The notes beneath the pieces were generated by a model. The model was not told where the DNA came from. It was given only the letters and a program-made list of their open reading frames with translations, and did not search any database. Positions 17,259 through 26,466 of a stretch of 64,000 nucleotides of DNA are shown one piece after another. A program made the translations under genes and the position numbers. This DNA comes from Pelosinus sp. IPA-1. Lineage in GTDB: Bacteria; Bacillota; Negativicutes; DSM-13327. The stretch is taken from assembly GCF_030269905.1 (NCBI RefSeq), contig NZ_BSVC01000001.1, positions 310,001-374,000 on the forward strand, given 5' to 3'. How positions within the stretch are numbered: position 1 is the first letter of the stretch; each line of letters starts with the position of its first letter.

Positions 17259-18554
17259 ATGTTAAAAGAATTTTCCTTTGGTTATGGTGATCAGGAAGTT
17301 ACTATAGCCTTGCCTGAAGAACGTATCTTAAACGTGGTAGAAGGCAAAGCAGTTAAGGCTCTAGTAGATGTAGAAGCCGCTGTAGCCGCTGCACTAAATA
17401 ACCCGATTGGCACACCACCTCTTAAGGAAGTAGTACAGCAAGGTGACAAGATTATGATCATAGCCAGTGATATTACTCGCAAATGGGTACGTCACGATTT
17501 GTTTTTACCAACCTTATTGAATGAATTAAATAAGTCTGGAGTACCAGATGAAGATATTTCTCTAATTGTGGCACTGGGTGCTCATCGACACCATACACCT
17601 GAAGAAAATGTGGCAACCTTTGGTCAAGAAGTGGTTGATCGTATTACCATCTTGCAAAGTTATGCTCCAGAAGCAGACGATTTTGTTTGTATCGGTCAAA
17701 CGTCTCGGGGGAAAGATGTCTGTATAAATAAACATGTAGTGAATGCAGATAAGGTTATATTGACAGGTGGTATTGTTCATCATTTAATGGCTGGATTTGG
17801 CGGAGGACGTAAGGCAATTATGCCTGGTGTTTCTTCTTATAGCACGATTCAGGGAAATCACAGCTTGTGCCTTCATGATATAGTAGGGCAAGGTGTTAGC
17901 CTAGAGTGTATTGCGGGTAAATTAGAAAACAACCCAATGCATGCCGATATGTTGGAAATGGCAGAACTCCTTAAACCCGCATTTTTACTCAATGCAGTCT
18001 TTACCCCAGAGGGACAGTTCGCTTCTTTTGTGGCAGGTCACTGGCATGAAGCTTGGCTGCAAGGTTGTAAGACTGCGAGTGATATCTTTGGTGTTCCTGT
18101 AAACGGTAAAGCTGACTTGGTCATCGCTTCTGCAGGTGGATTTCCTAAAGATATCAATTTATACCAAGGGTCAAAAACAATTGGTAATGCCTTTATGGCA
18201 GTAAAACCGGGGGGAGTCGTCATTTTATTGTTAGAATGCCGTGATATGATGGAACCACCTGATTTTAGTGATTGGTTTAACTATGAATCTTTATATGACC
18301 GGGAAGTAGCCTTGCGAAAAGCCTTTACCGTTCCAGGGTTTATTGCATTAAAACTAGGTACTATGGCCAAGGAAGTTCCTCATATTGTTGTTTCTTTGCC
18401 GCGCAATAAAGAGTTTATTGAAAAAGCAGGTATGCTGGCGGCTGCTAGCTTAGAAGAGGCTGTTCGTATGGCTGAAGAAAAGTTAGGCAAGAAAGACTAT
18501 ACCATTACAATAATGGCACATGGCGCGAATACCGTTCCAGTGGAAGGTGTTTGA
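17259..18554 (+). CDS. larA: Nickel-pincer (LarA-family) 2-hydroxyacid racemase/epimerase
   Basis: A 431-residue LarA-family protein. Active-site landmarks align with Lactobacillus LarA numbering offset by one: His109 in GAHRHHTPEE, Lys185 in GGGRKAIMPG (cofactor attachment) and His201 in IQGNHSL (nickel ligand). The family uses a nickel-pincer nucleotide to racemise lactate, malate and other 2-hydroxy acids or epimerise sugar acids. The larB, larC and larE cofactor genes are not in the window. Pairing with an ACS transporter and DeoR regulator suggests a catabolic substrate, perhaps a sugar acid instead of lactate. AGGAG precedes the ATG. Confidence 0.88.
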   Translation: MLKEFSFGYGDQEVTIALPEERILNVVEGKAVKALVDVEAAVAAALNNPIGTPPLKEVVQQGDKIMIIASDITRKWVRHDLFLPTLLNELNKSGVPDEDISLIVALGAHRHHTPEENVATFGQEVVDRITILQSYAPEADDFVCIGQTSRGKDVCINKHVVNADKVILTGGIVHHLMAGFGGGRKAIMPGVSSYSTIQGNHSLCLHDIVGQGVSLECIAGKLENNPMHADMLEMAELLKPAFLLNAVFTPEGQFASFVAGHWHEAWLQGCKTASDIFGVPVNGKADLVIASAGGFPKDINLYQGSKTIGNAFMAVKPGGVVILLLECRDMMEPPDFSDWFNYESLYDREVALRKAFTVPGFIALKLGTMAKEVPHIVVSLPRNKEFIEKAGMLAAASLEEAVRMAEEKLGKKDYTITIMAHGANTVPVEGV

Positions 18555-18578
18555 AACGATTCGATATATAATTAATAG

Positions 18579-18616
18579 AGGAAGTTTACAACTTTAAGGT
18601 TGTAAACTTCCTTTTG
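18579..18616 (+). terminator. Terminator after larA
   Basis: The 13-bp stem GGAAGTTTACAAC / GTTGTAAACTTCC is followed by TTTT. The TTTACAA and TTGTAAA half-sites recall the palindrome in the operon promoter. Confidence 0.85.
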
Positions 18617-18682
18617 CTACTATAGTAAAAAGATTTATGCAGTTATATAATGTAACTATCTGATGTTGTTAGGAGTGTGTGC

Positions 18683-19453
18683 ATGTTAACGAATATTAAG
18701 AGACGAAAGGATATTTTGAATCTCATCTTTAAGCTAGGGTCGGTAAAGGTGACAGCTTTAGCTCAGCAATATGAGGTAAATGAAGCAACAATCCGTAGAG
18801 ATTTGAAATATTTATCTGAGAGTAATAATATAAAGTTAGCCTATGGTGGAGCTTATATGGAAGAGGGGAAAACTTGCTACTCCATTGCAGAAGTACATCT
18901 GGCCAATAAAAGGATGCAGAACTTTGAGGAAAAGCAAGTAATTGCGCGCAAGGCTGCAATGTTAATTAAAGATGGTGAAACAATTGCTTTAAATGCAGGT
19001 AGTACCGTAGAATACATTTTGGATTATTTAGAGAATATTACTTCTTTAAACGTTGTTACTTTATGTGTACATGTTGCAGTTAAAGCGGCGAGTCTCCCTT
19101 ATGTGTCTGTATATATGCCGGGAGGGAAAATGAGAAATTCTTCCGGTGTTTTTTGTGGCGGCGATAGTGAAGAATTTCTGAGAAAATTCAGTGTGGATAA
19201 ATGCTTCCTCGGTGTAGCTGCTGTAAATCTTAAAAAAGGTGTCATGCATCCTGTCTTTGAAGAAATTGCTAACAATAGAGTTTTACTAGATATCGCCGAA
19301 CAAAAGTATATGTTATCTGATTCTTCTAAACTTGATTGTGTTTCATTAGCTAGTATGGCAGAGTTAGAAGAATTCAATGGCTTTATTGTTGATAATAAAT
19401 TTCCAGATGTATATAGAGAGTTTGCCGAATTGAATAATATTGAAATTATTTAA
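18683..19453 (+). CDS. DeoR/GlpR-family transcriptional regulator
   Basis: A 256-residue regulator with an N-terminal winged helix (VTALAQQYEVNEATIRRDL, residues about 24-42) and a DeoR C-terminal sensor domain with NAGSTVEYILDYL (near 111) and a D-K-x-F-L-G-V-A motif typical of sugar-phosphate sensing. I start at ATG 18683, seven bases after AGGAG, not at GTG two codons upstream. It likely controls the transporter and larA genes next to it. Confidence 0.9.
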   Translation: MLTNIKRRKDILNLIFKLGSVKVTALAQQYEVNEATIRRDLKYLSESNNIKLAYGGAYMEEGKTCYSIAEVHLANKRMQNFEEKQVIARKAAMLIKDGETIALNAGSTVEYILDYLENITSLNVVTLCVHVAVKAASLPYVSVYMPGGKMRNSSGVFCGGDSEEFLRKFSVDKCFLGVAAVNLKKGVMHPVFEEIANNRVLLDIAEQKYMLSDSSKLDCVSLASMAELEEFNGFIVDNKFPDVYREFAELNNIEII

Positions 19454-19459
19454 GGTTTT

Positions 19460-19490
19460 GAAGAGTCCTAATATGGGCTCTTCTTTTTTT
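19460..19490 (+). terminator. Terminator after the DeoR gene
   Basis: The stem GAAGAG-CC / GG-CTCTTC is followed by TTTTTTT. Confidence 0.8.
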
Positions 19491-19689
19491 ATGATTGACA
19501 AAGAATGGAAGAGATGCAATAATGAAAACGACAAGAAAATACACAATATACACATGAAGTTCATATAATAGTGATGAAATATGTGTAATTTTTATGTAAA
19601 TTGTGTGCAAATATAATGAAAGGCTGGTGCGTTATTTTTGAAATGAGCCTAATGTAAAAGTCGAGAGAAAAGAGAGGAGACTTTGTATT

Positions 19690-20571
19690 GTGTTCAATGA
19701 AAATAAGATAGTAACAAAACAAGAAAAGGTGAAATCATTAAAAGAGATAAAGTGTTTTGCACTTGATATGGATGGTACTGTATATTTAGGGAATAAAATA
19801 CTGCCAGGTGTGCTGGAATTTCTGAGTTATTTGCGTACTACGGGTAGAGATTTTCTATTTCTGACGAATAACTCCTCTAGAGATGCAACTTTCTATGCCA
19901 ATAAACTTAAGGTGTTAGGCATTGATTGCAGTGTAAGTAATATTTTAACATCTGGCGAAGCCACAGCCCTTTATCTAAAAAATACTAAAAATTGCAAAAA
20001 TATATATTTAGTTGGAACGCCTGCTTTAGAAGAAGAGTTTAGAAGGCATGGATTTATAATAACAGCAGATAATCCTGAATATGTAGTATTAGGATTTGAT
20101 ACTACATTAACATATGAAAAATTAGTTATTGCATGCGATCTTATACGGCATAATATCCCTTATATTGCGACTCATCCAGACTTTAATTGTCCTACAGAAA
20201 CAGGCTATATACCAGATTGTGGTGCTATGGCTGCTTTGATAAAAGCATCAACTGGTTGTTCGCCTCAGGTTGTCGGCAAACCAAATAGGGAGATCGTGGA
20301 AGCATTATTAAATAAAAAAAATTATCCTCTTGAAGAAATGGCAATGGTTGGTGATCGATTATATACTGATATAGCTACAGGATGTAATGCGGGTATGGTC
20401 TCTGTGTTAGTACTCAGTGGAGAATCCAAGATATCAGATGTTGAGCAGTCGGTCTTTAAACCGGACTATATATTTGATAACTTAGGGGGTTTAGGTCAGG
20501 CACTTTCTGCAAGTGACAAAGAAGAGGATTTAATTCATAGCGGATTTTCTAGAGAATTAGTCGTCGGGTAA
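19690..20571 (+). CDS. HAD-IIA (NagD/PGP-like) phosphatase
   Basis: A 293-residue HAD phosphatase of subfamily IIA. Motif I is DMDGTVYLG near residue 28, motif II LTNNSS, the cap C2 domain lies in the middle, and motif III/IV is KPN...MVGDRLYTDIATG. These enzymes remove phosphate from small metabolites such as glycolate phosphate, glycerol phosphate or nucleotides. The start is GTG 19690 with GAGGAG about ten bases upstream. It has its own upstream region after a terminator, so membership of the larA regulon is only possible, not shown. Confidence 0.87.
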   Translation: MFNENKIVTKQEKVKSLKEIKCFALDMDGTVYLGNKILPGVLEFLSYLRTTGRDFLFLTNNSSRDATFYANKLKVLGIDCSVSNILTSGEATALYLKNTKNCKNIYLVGTPALEEEFRRHGFIITADNPEYVVLGFDTTLTYEKLVIACDLIRHNIPYIATHPDFNCPTETGYIPDCGAMAALIKASTGCSPQVVGKPNREIVEALLNKKNYPLEEMAMVGDRLYTDIATGCNAGMVSVLVLSGESKISDVEQSVFKPDYIFDNLGGLGQALSASDKEEDLIHSGFSRELVVG

Positions 20572-20625
20572 GAAAGATTGTACGGCCAAAGCCTACCGCA
20601 AGAGGTTTAGAAAGATATAGGGTAA

Positions 20626-20666
20626 AGGTGTTTGCAATCAATAAGGTTGTAAACACTTTTTATTTT
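20626..20666 (+). terminator. Terminator after the HAD gene
   Basis: GTGTTTGCAA pairs with TTGTAAACAC (one G-T pair) and is followed by TTTTTATTTTT. Confidence 0.85.
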
Positions 20667-20793
20667 TAGAGAAGATTTAAAATTACTGCAGGATTGTTTT
20701 TAATTATGAAGAAGAAACTAAGAGAAGATCTAATTCACGATACCTTCTTCGTTTTTAGCTTATAGGTAATGAATTGATAAAGGAGTGCTTTAT

Positions 20794-22179
20794 ATGGAAT
20801 ATCGTATTGAGAAAGATTCAATGGGAGAAATAAAAGTGCCAGCTGATAAATTATGGGGAGCCCAAACGCAACGTAGTTTTGAAAATTTTCGTATTGGAAT
20901 CGAAAAGATGCCCTATGAGTTAGTTGGTGTATTTGCCATATTAAAGAAGGCAGCTGCCTTAGTAAATGAGAAGCTAGGTGTACTTGATACAAAACGCTCT
21001 CAGGCCATAGTTAAGGCTTGCGATGAGGTGTTAGCCGGAAAGCTAGATGGTAATTTTCCTCTTGCCGTGTGGCAAACGGGGAGTGGCACTCAGTTTAATA
21101 TGAATATAAATGAAGTATTGGCACACAGAGCGACTCAGTTGCTAGCCGAAGAAAAAGAACCTTTAATTGTTCATCCCAATGATCATGTGAATAAATCCCA
21201 AAGCTCTAATGATATTTTCCCTACGGCGATTCATGTTGCCGGCGTAACATTAGTGATTGATAAACTATTACCTGCAATTGCCTCTTTAAAAGAAACGTTA
21301 GATCAGAAATCCAAAGAATACAGTGAAATTATAAAAATTGGCAGGACTCATTTAATGGACGCGACACCTCTGACTATGGGACAGGAAATAAGCGGTTGGG
21401 TGCGGATGCTAGAGCGGAACGAAGAAATGCTGACCATAGGTATTAATTTTATGCGGGATTTGGCCATGGGAGGAACGGCTGTTGGGACTGGTATTAATTC
21501 CCCAATGAACTTTGGCGAACTCGTTGCTGCAGAAATTACCAAGTTAACAGGCAAGGAATTTCGTACAGCTCCTAATAAATTTCACGCGTTAACAAGTAAA
21601 GATGAGGTAGTCGTCGTTCATGGTATGATGAAGGCATTAGCTGCTGATTTAATGAAGATTGCCAATGATGTTCGTTGGCTTGCAAGTGGTCCACGATGTG
21701 GTATTGGAGAGATTAAAATACCCGAGAATGAGCCAGGCAGCTCCATTATGCCTGCAAAAGTCAATCCAACCCAATCTGAGGCATTGACAATGATTGTTGC
21801 CCAAGTATTTGGTAATGACACCACAATTTCTTTTGCTGCTAGCCAAGGAAATTTTCAATTAAATGTATTTATGCCTGTCATTGTTTATAATTTCTTGCAG
21901 TCCATTCGGTTACTTTCGGATGGGATGAACTCTTTTAATGTTAATTGTGCGGTAGGTATACAGGCGAATACTGAGATTATTGATTTTTATTTGCACCAAT
22001 CCCTAATACTTATTACAGGCTTAGTACCTCTAATTGGTTATGATAAGGCAGCTCAAATTGCTAAAAGTGCAGTAAAAGAAGGCATTACATTAAAAGAATC
22101 TGCCTTAGCCACAGGGTGGGTTAGTGAAGCACAATATGAAGAATATATGAATCCAGCTATCTTGGTAAAACCAAGATAG
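20794..22179 (+). CDS. fumC: Class II fumarate hydratase
   Basis: A 461-residue fumarase C: fumarate to L-malate, cytosolic homotetramer. Family motifs include GSGTQFNMNINEV near residue 98, HPNDHVNKSQSSND near 130, GRTHLMDATPLT near 186 and the signature GSSIMPAKVNP near 315. I start at ATG 20794 (AGGAG nine bases upstream) and not at TTG three codons earlier. It can serve the reductive or oxidative succinate branch that also feeds methylmalonyl-CoA metabolism later in the window. Confidence 0.95.
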   Translation: MEYRIEKDSMGEIKVPADKLWGAQTQRSFENFRIGIEKMPYELVGVFAILKKAAALVNEKLGVLDTKRSQAIVKACDEVLAGKLDGNFPLAVWQTGSGTQFNMNINEVLAHRATQLLAEEKEPLIVHPNDHVNKSQSSNDIFPTAIHVAGVTLVIDKLLPAIASLKETLDQKSKEYSEIIKIGRTHLMDATPLTMGQEISGWVRMLERNEEMLTIGINFMRDLAMGGTAVGTGINSPMNFGELVAAEITKLTGKEFRTAPNKFHALTSKDEVVVVHGMMKALAADLMKIANDVRWLASGPRCGIGEIKIPENEPGSSIMPAKVNPTQSEALTMIVAQVFGNDTTISFAASQGNFQLNVFMPVIVYNFLQSIRLLSDGMNSFNVNCAVGIQANTEIIDFYLHQSLILITGLVPLIGYDKAAQIAKSAVKEGITLKESALATGWVSEAQYEEYMNPAILVKPR

Positions 22180-22298
22180 TATCTGTAAGGCTTCAGATGA
22201 TAGGCTATCTAAACTTTTACAAAAAAATATAGGATTAGAGTTGACATGACAAACTAGATTAGTCTATACTTAGAAAAATGACAGTTGAATAGCTAAAA

Positions 22299-22460
22299 GA
22301 TAGAGGCGCGGTATATTAAGAATATGTATCTAGAGTAGCCAGCGATGAAAGATACAAAAAGGAATAACCGCCGAAGTAGAAGGGTTTGGCAAAGGCCCTT
22401 TTGTTGGTTTTGTATTGAATAAATACAAGACTGTCATCCAATTTTGGGTGGAGTGCTATC
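22299..22460 (+). ncRNA. Lysine riboswitch (L-box)
   Basis: Conserved L-box blocks are present in order: GATAGAGGCGCG, AGAGTAG, GAATAACCGCCGAAG, GGGTTTGGCAAAGGCCC, GACTGTCATCC and GGAGTGCTATC. P1 pairs GATAG with CTATC. It should switch off the downstream diaminopimelate decarboxylase gene when lysine is plentiful. Confidence 0.95.
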
Positions 22461-22496
22461 TGCATAACTGATTATGAGATACGTTAGATTCTTATA

Positions 22497-22533
22497 GCGG
22501 TTTGCGGGATGGTTTCCGCAAACTGCTTTTTGT
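22497..22533 (+). terminator. Terminator of the lysine riboswitch
   Basis: The stem GCGGTTTGCGG / CCGCAAACTGC is followed by TTTTTG, 36 bases after the aptamer and 50 bases before the lysA start. Confidence 0.88.
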
Positions 22534-22586
22534 TTTACTCGATAACTTTAGCAAATAATAAACAATTTCAGGAGGTCTATACAAAA

Positions 22587-23870
22587 ATGGCAGAAAAAAC
22601 ATTACCCTTTACGAAGATTGAACTAGAAGAAATTATTGAAAAATATCCAACACCATTTCATATTTATGATGAGCAGGCCATTCGAAATAATGTTCGCAAA
22701 CTCTTGGCAGCCTTTTCCTGGGCACCAGGATTTAAAGAATATTTTGCTGTAAAAGCAACACCAAATCCTCATATTTTAAGGGTGTTGAGAGAAGAAGGCG
22801 TTGGGGCTGATTGCAGTTCTCTGCCAGAACTTATTCTTTCTGAACAAGCTGGAATAACGGGAGAAGAAATTGTCTTTTCCTCCAACGATACGCCAGTAGA
22901 AGATTATCAAGCAGCTAAAAAACTGGGAGCTATTATTAATTTGGATGATATTAGCCACATTGAATATTTGGAGAAGCACGTTGGTTTACCTGACATCCTT
23001 TCCTTCCGCTACAATCCAGGTCCCTTATTGGAAGGTGGAAATGATATTATTGGGTATCCAGAGGAAGCAAAATATGGCTTAACGAGAGAACAAATTTTAG
23101 AAGCTTACAAAATTGTGCAAAGTAAAGGGGTAAAACGTTTTGCTCTGCATACCATGGTAATTTCTAATGAACTAAATTCAGATAGCTTTGTTGCAACGGC
23201 AAATATGATGTTTGATTTAGTCATTGAAGTGTATGAAAAATTAGGGATTCGGATTGAAATGATAGATTTGGGTGGCGGAATTGGTATTCCTTACCGTCCA
23301 GAACAAGAAGCTGTTGATCTTGATGTTGTCAGCCAAGGGGTGCGTAAAGCTTATGAAGAAAAAATTGTGGCGAAGGGACTACATCCTTTGAAAATTACCA
23401 TGGAGTGTGGCAGAATGATAACAGGACCTTATGGTTACCTCGTATCTACTGTACTGCACAAAAAAGAGATTTACAAAAACTATGTAGGTCTTGATTCTTG
23501 CATGGCAAATTTAATGCGCCCAGCATTATATGGCTCCTATCATCACATTACGGTCGTGGGAAAAGAGAATGCTCCACTAGATCATGTATATGATGTAACA
23601 GGTTCCCTGTGCGAAAATAATGACAAATTCGCTATTGACCGTAGTTTACCTCGTATTGATATTGGTGACATTATTGTTATGCATGATGCGGGTGCTCATG
23701 GACATGCAATGGGCTTTAATTACAATGGAAAATTGCGTTCCGCAGAACTATTATTAAAGGATGACGGCCAGGTGCAGATGATTCGTCGGGCAGAAACCAT
23801 TGGGGATTATTTTGCTACCTTGGATTTCGAAAAAACGGAAATAAAATTAGCAGCGGCTACTAGAAAATAA
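22587..23870 (+). CDS. lysA: Diaminopimelate decarboxylase
   Basis: A 427-residue fold-type III PLP decarboxylase. The PLP lysine is in EYFAVKATPNP near residue 55, the glycine loop is DLGGGIGIPY near 225, and the C-terminal domain has GSLCENNDKFA with the Cys-Glu substrate site. Meso-diaminopimelate to L-lysine is the last step of lysine synthesis. I start at ATG 22587 with GGAGG ten bases upstream; an earlier GTG frame runs through the riboswitch terminator. The L-box upstream supports LysA against an ornithine decarboxylase. Confidence 0.93.
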   Translation: MAEKTLPFTKIELEEIIEKYPTPFHIYDEQAIRNNVRKLLAAFSWAPGFKEYFAVKATPNPHILRVLREEGVGADCSSLPELILSEQAGITGEEIVFSSNDTPVEDYQAAKKLGAIINLDDISHIEYLEKHVGLPDILSFRYNPGPLLEGGNDIIGYPEEAKYGLTREQILEAYKIVQSKGVKRFALHTMVISNELNSDSFVATANMMFDLVIEVYEKLGIRIEMIDLGGGIGIPYRPEQEAVDLDVVSQGVRKAYEEKIVAKGLHPLKITMECGRMITGPYGYLVSTVLHKKEIYKNYVGLDSCMANLMRPALYGSYHHITVVGKENAPLDHVYDVTGSLCENNDKFAIDRSLPRIDIGDIIVMHDAGAHGHAMGFNYNGKLRSAELLLKDDGQVQMIRRAETIGDYFATLDFEKTEIKLAAATRK

Positions 23871-23884
23871 TTAAAAATATTTGA

Positions 23885-23918
23885 ACAGGCAGGTCGAAGT
23901 AGACCTGTCTGTTTTTTA
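23885..23918 (+). terminator. Terminator after lysA
   Basis: The stem ACAGGCAGGTC / GACCTGTCTGT with a six-base loop is followed by TTTTT. Its U-run touches the start of repeat copy 2. Confidence 0.85.
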
Positions 23919-24009
23919 CGGAATCAGAAAGTATAACACTTCCTTGATTCCAAGTAAGAACGACTAAGGCTTCTGCCTGCGTCTGAAGACTTGGCCTAAG
24001 CCAAGTCTT
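23916..24009. repeat. 94-bp dispersed repeat, copy 2
   Basis: Same three-hairpin element as 14331-14424, same orientation, with about seven differences including compensating or loop changes. It lies directly after the lysA terminator, in an intergenic space before butyrate kinase. Confidence 0.85.
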
Positions 24010-24131
24010 TTCTTATTTAAAAGCAGGAAATAAGAAAAATAAAATGAAATAAATAAGCAGAACATATGAACAGAATATTTGGTGAAATGTGGATACATAG
24101 AATGAATTTGAAATGTAATGGGAGGAACTTT

Positions 24132-25217
24132 ATGGCTAAAGAATATGGGGCAGCGGAAAGGCTATTGATAATTAACCCAGGGGCAACATCAACAAAATTT
24201 GCTGTATACGATGGAGAAAAAATAGTTTTTAAAAAGACCGTCGAGCATTCTGTAGCGGATACTAGTGGCTTCATAAAAGTAGTCGATCAATATGAATATC
24301 GTTTGCGATTAATTTTAAAACAAGTAGCAGCAGAAGGGGTTGATATTGCCACGCTAAAAGCAGTGGTGGCGCGTGGTGGAATTTTGAAACCTCTTAAGGG
24401 CGGAACGTATTGTATTAATCAAGACATGGTGGATGATCTCAAGGCAGCCCAATTTGGTGAACATGCTTCCAACTTGGGCGCTGTCATGGCTTATGGGTTA
24501 GCAGAAACATTGAAGATCCCTTCCTATATTGTTGATCCTGTTTCTGTAGATGAAATGGAACCAGTAGCGCGAATTTCCGGCTTGCCTGATTTACCAAGGA
24601 TCAGCCTATCCCATGCATTAAACACCAAGGCTGTTGCGCGTAAGGTGGCAAACCAACTAGGTAAAAACTATGAGGATATGAATCTAATTGTTGCTCATTT
24701 AGGAACAGGTGTTTCTGTAACACCACATAAAAAGGGTAGAATGATTGATGTAAATAATGCAAAAGAAGAAGGGCCTTTTTCCCCAGATCGTTGTGGTGGA
24801 CTACCGGTAGGTCAATTTTTAAAGTTGGCTTTGTCAGGTAAGTATACCTCTGGGGAACTGCGAGAGAAATTAGGTAATAAAGGCGGAATCTATGCCTATC
24901 TTGGCACAACGGATATTCGAGAAGCATTTGCGATGGCAGATGGGGGTAATGTAGAAGCTAAGCTAGTATTAGATGCCTTTTGTTATCAAGTAGCCAAAGA
25001 AATTGGTGCTATGGCTACAGTGCTGGCAGGCAATGTAGAACATATCATTTTAACAGGGGGTATTGCCCATTCAGAACGCATTACTGATGAAATAAAGAAA
25101 AGAGTTGCATTTATTGCTCCTGTAACCGTTGTACCAGGGGAAGAAGAACTAGAAGCATTAGCTTTTGGTGCCCTTAGAGTACTAAGAGGTCAAGAGCCGG
25201 CACAGAATTATTGTTAG
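24132..25217 (+). CDS. buk: Butyrate kinase (branched-chain/short-chain acyl kinase)
   Basis: A 361-residue member of the acetate/butyrate kinase (ASKHA) fold. Motifs: INPGATSTKFAVYDGE (phosphate 1), VARGG near residue 96, VAHLGTGVSVTPH near 205 and LTGGIAHS near 320. It converts acyl phosphate plus ADP to fatty acid plus ATP. I start at ATG 24132, which follows GGGAGG, instead of the ATG 22 codons earlier. The next genes are phosphotransbutyrylase and a 2-oxoacid:ferredoxin oxidoreductase, so its substrate is probably isobutyryl or isovaleryl phosphate. Confidence 0.93.
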   Translation: MAKEYGAAERLLIINPGATSTKFAVYDGEKIVFKKTVEHSVADTSGFIKVVDQYEYRLRLILKQVAAEGVDIATLKAVVARGGILKPLKGGTYCINQDMVDDLKAAQFGEHASNLGAVMAYGLAETLKIPSYIVDPVSVDEMEPVARISGLPDLPRISLSHALNTKAVARKVANQLGKNYEDMNLIVAHLGTGVSVTPHKKGRMIDVNNAKEEGPFSPDRCGGLPVGQFLKLALSGKYTSGELREKLGNKGGIYAYLGTTDIREAFAMADGGNVEAKLVLDAFCYQVAKEIGAMATVLAGNVEHIILTGGIAHSERITDEIKKRVAFIAPVTVVPGEEELEALAFGALRVLRGQEPAQNYC

Positions 25218-25232
25218 ATAGGAGGTGATTAT

Positions 25233-26138
25233 TTGTACTGCTCTTACGAAGAAATAGTAACGGAAATAAAAAAACGTGATCAGGTAATGATTAGCGTAGC
25301 CGTGGCCCAGGATAAAGAGGTATTGTCTGCGATTAAAATGGTGCAAGAAGCCGGTATCGCTCAGGCTATCTTAGTAGGCGATACTGCTTTAATCACTCCT
25401 ATGCTTGCTGAAGTTGGTCTGTCTGATGAAACCAAAATCATTCATGAAGCAGATATAGGGAAAGCTGTACAAAAGGCAGTTTCTATAGTGAAAAGCGGTC
25501 AAGCCCAGGTATTAATGAAAGGCTTAATTAATAGCAGTGATTTTCTGCGGGCTGTACTTCATAAAGAAGAAGGATTGCGAACTGGCAGATTACTCAGCCA
25601 CCTCGGAGCATTTGAAATTCCAGGCCAAAAGAAACTTTTGTTTATTACGGATGGTGGAATGAATATTGCTCCTACAGTAGAAGAAAAAAAAGAAATTCTC
25701 CTTAATTCTATGTTGGCTTTGCAGGCGATGGGTATTAAAGAACCTCATGTAGCAGTATTAACAGCCAACGAAGTGGTAAATGGAAAGATGCCTGCCACGG
25801 TGGATGCACAAACCCTGTGTCAAATGAGTGCAGCTGGTAACTTCCCTTTAGGGATTATCGAAGGCCCGATTGCCCTTGATGTAGCAGTAAGTCAAGATGC
25901 GGCAAAACATAAAGGCATTACCAGCAAAGTATCAGGAAATGTAGATTTAATTCTAGTACCAAACATCGAAACGGGTAATGCTCTGGGGAAATCGCTGATT
26001 TATTTTGCCAACAGCAAAATGGCAGGAATTGTGTTAGGGGCAACCCATCCGATTGTTATGACTTCGCGGTCTGAAACACCGGAAGGAAAAATGAATTCTA
26101 TTGCCCTAGCTTGTTTAGTAAATAGTAATATTTCATAA
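25233..26138 (+). CDS. ptb: Phosphate butyryltransferase
   Basis: A 301-residue phosphotransacylase: acyl-CoA plus phosphate to acyl phosphate plus CoA. Family motifs are MKGLINSSDFLRAVL near residue 89, TDGGMNIAPT, EGPIALDVA and IVLGATHPIVMTSR near the end. The start is TTG 25233 with a near-perfect TAGGAGGTG eight bases upstream, 15 bases after butyrate kinase. With Buk it conserves the energy of the CoA thioester as ATP. Confidence 0.92.
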   Translation: MYCSYEEIVTEIKKRDQVMISVAVAQDKEVLSAIKMVQEAGIAQAILVGDTALITPMLAEVGLSDETKIIHEADIGKAVQKAVSIVKSGQAQVLMKGLINSSDFLRAVLHKEEGLRTGRLLSHLGAFEIPGQKKLLFITDGGMNIAPTVEEKKEILLNSMLALQAMGIKEPHVAVLTANEVVNGKMPATVDAQTLCQMSAAGNFPLGIIEGPIALDVAVSQDAAKHKGITSKVSGNVDLILVPNIETGNALGKSLIYFANSKMAGIVLGATHPIVMTSRSETPEGKMNSIALACLVNSNIS

Positions 26139-26246
26139 ATACAAGAATAGATGTGTAATAAAGATGACAAGTGTATATCTTAGCCAAATAGTACATAGCT
26201 ACATTTCGTTAATGCAGCTGTATGAAATTTGAAAGGAGTTGATTTG

Positions 26247-26462
26247 ATGTCAAAAGTTGTTGTATTACGGGAGTACTGTAAGAGTTGCGGCTTATGCGTA
26301 GATATCTGCCCCAAAAAGGTACTAGCCATTGGTGATACGACCAATCAAAAAGGATATTATGCAGTTGTGGTAAAAGATGAATCAAAATGTATAGGGTGCG
26401 CTATGTGCGGAGCGATGTGTCCTGATGTAGCGTTGGAAGTTTCTCGAAAGAAAAGGAGCTGA
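26247..26462 (+). CDS. vorD: 2-oxoacid:ferredoxin oxidoreductase delta subunit (2[4Fe-4S] ferredoxin)
   Basis: A 71-residue ferredoxin-like subunit with two CxxCxxCxxxCP clusters: CKSCGLCVDICP and CIGCAMCGAMCP. It passes electrons from the TPP-bearing core to free ferredoxin. I start at ATG 26247 after AAGGAG. Four bases separate it from the alpha subunit gene. The order delta-alpha-beta-gamma is typical of VOR/KOR complexes. Confidence 0.92.
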   Translation: MSKVVVLREYCKSCGLCVDICPKKVLAIGDTTNQKGYYAVVVKDESKCIGCAMCGAMCPDVALEVSRKKRS

Positions 26463-26466
26463 CCAT

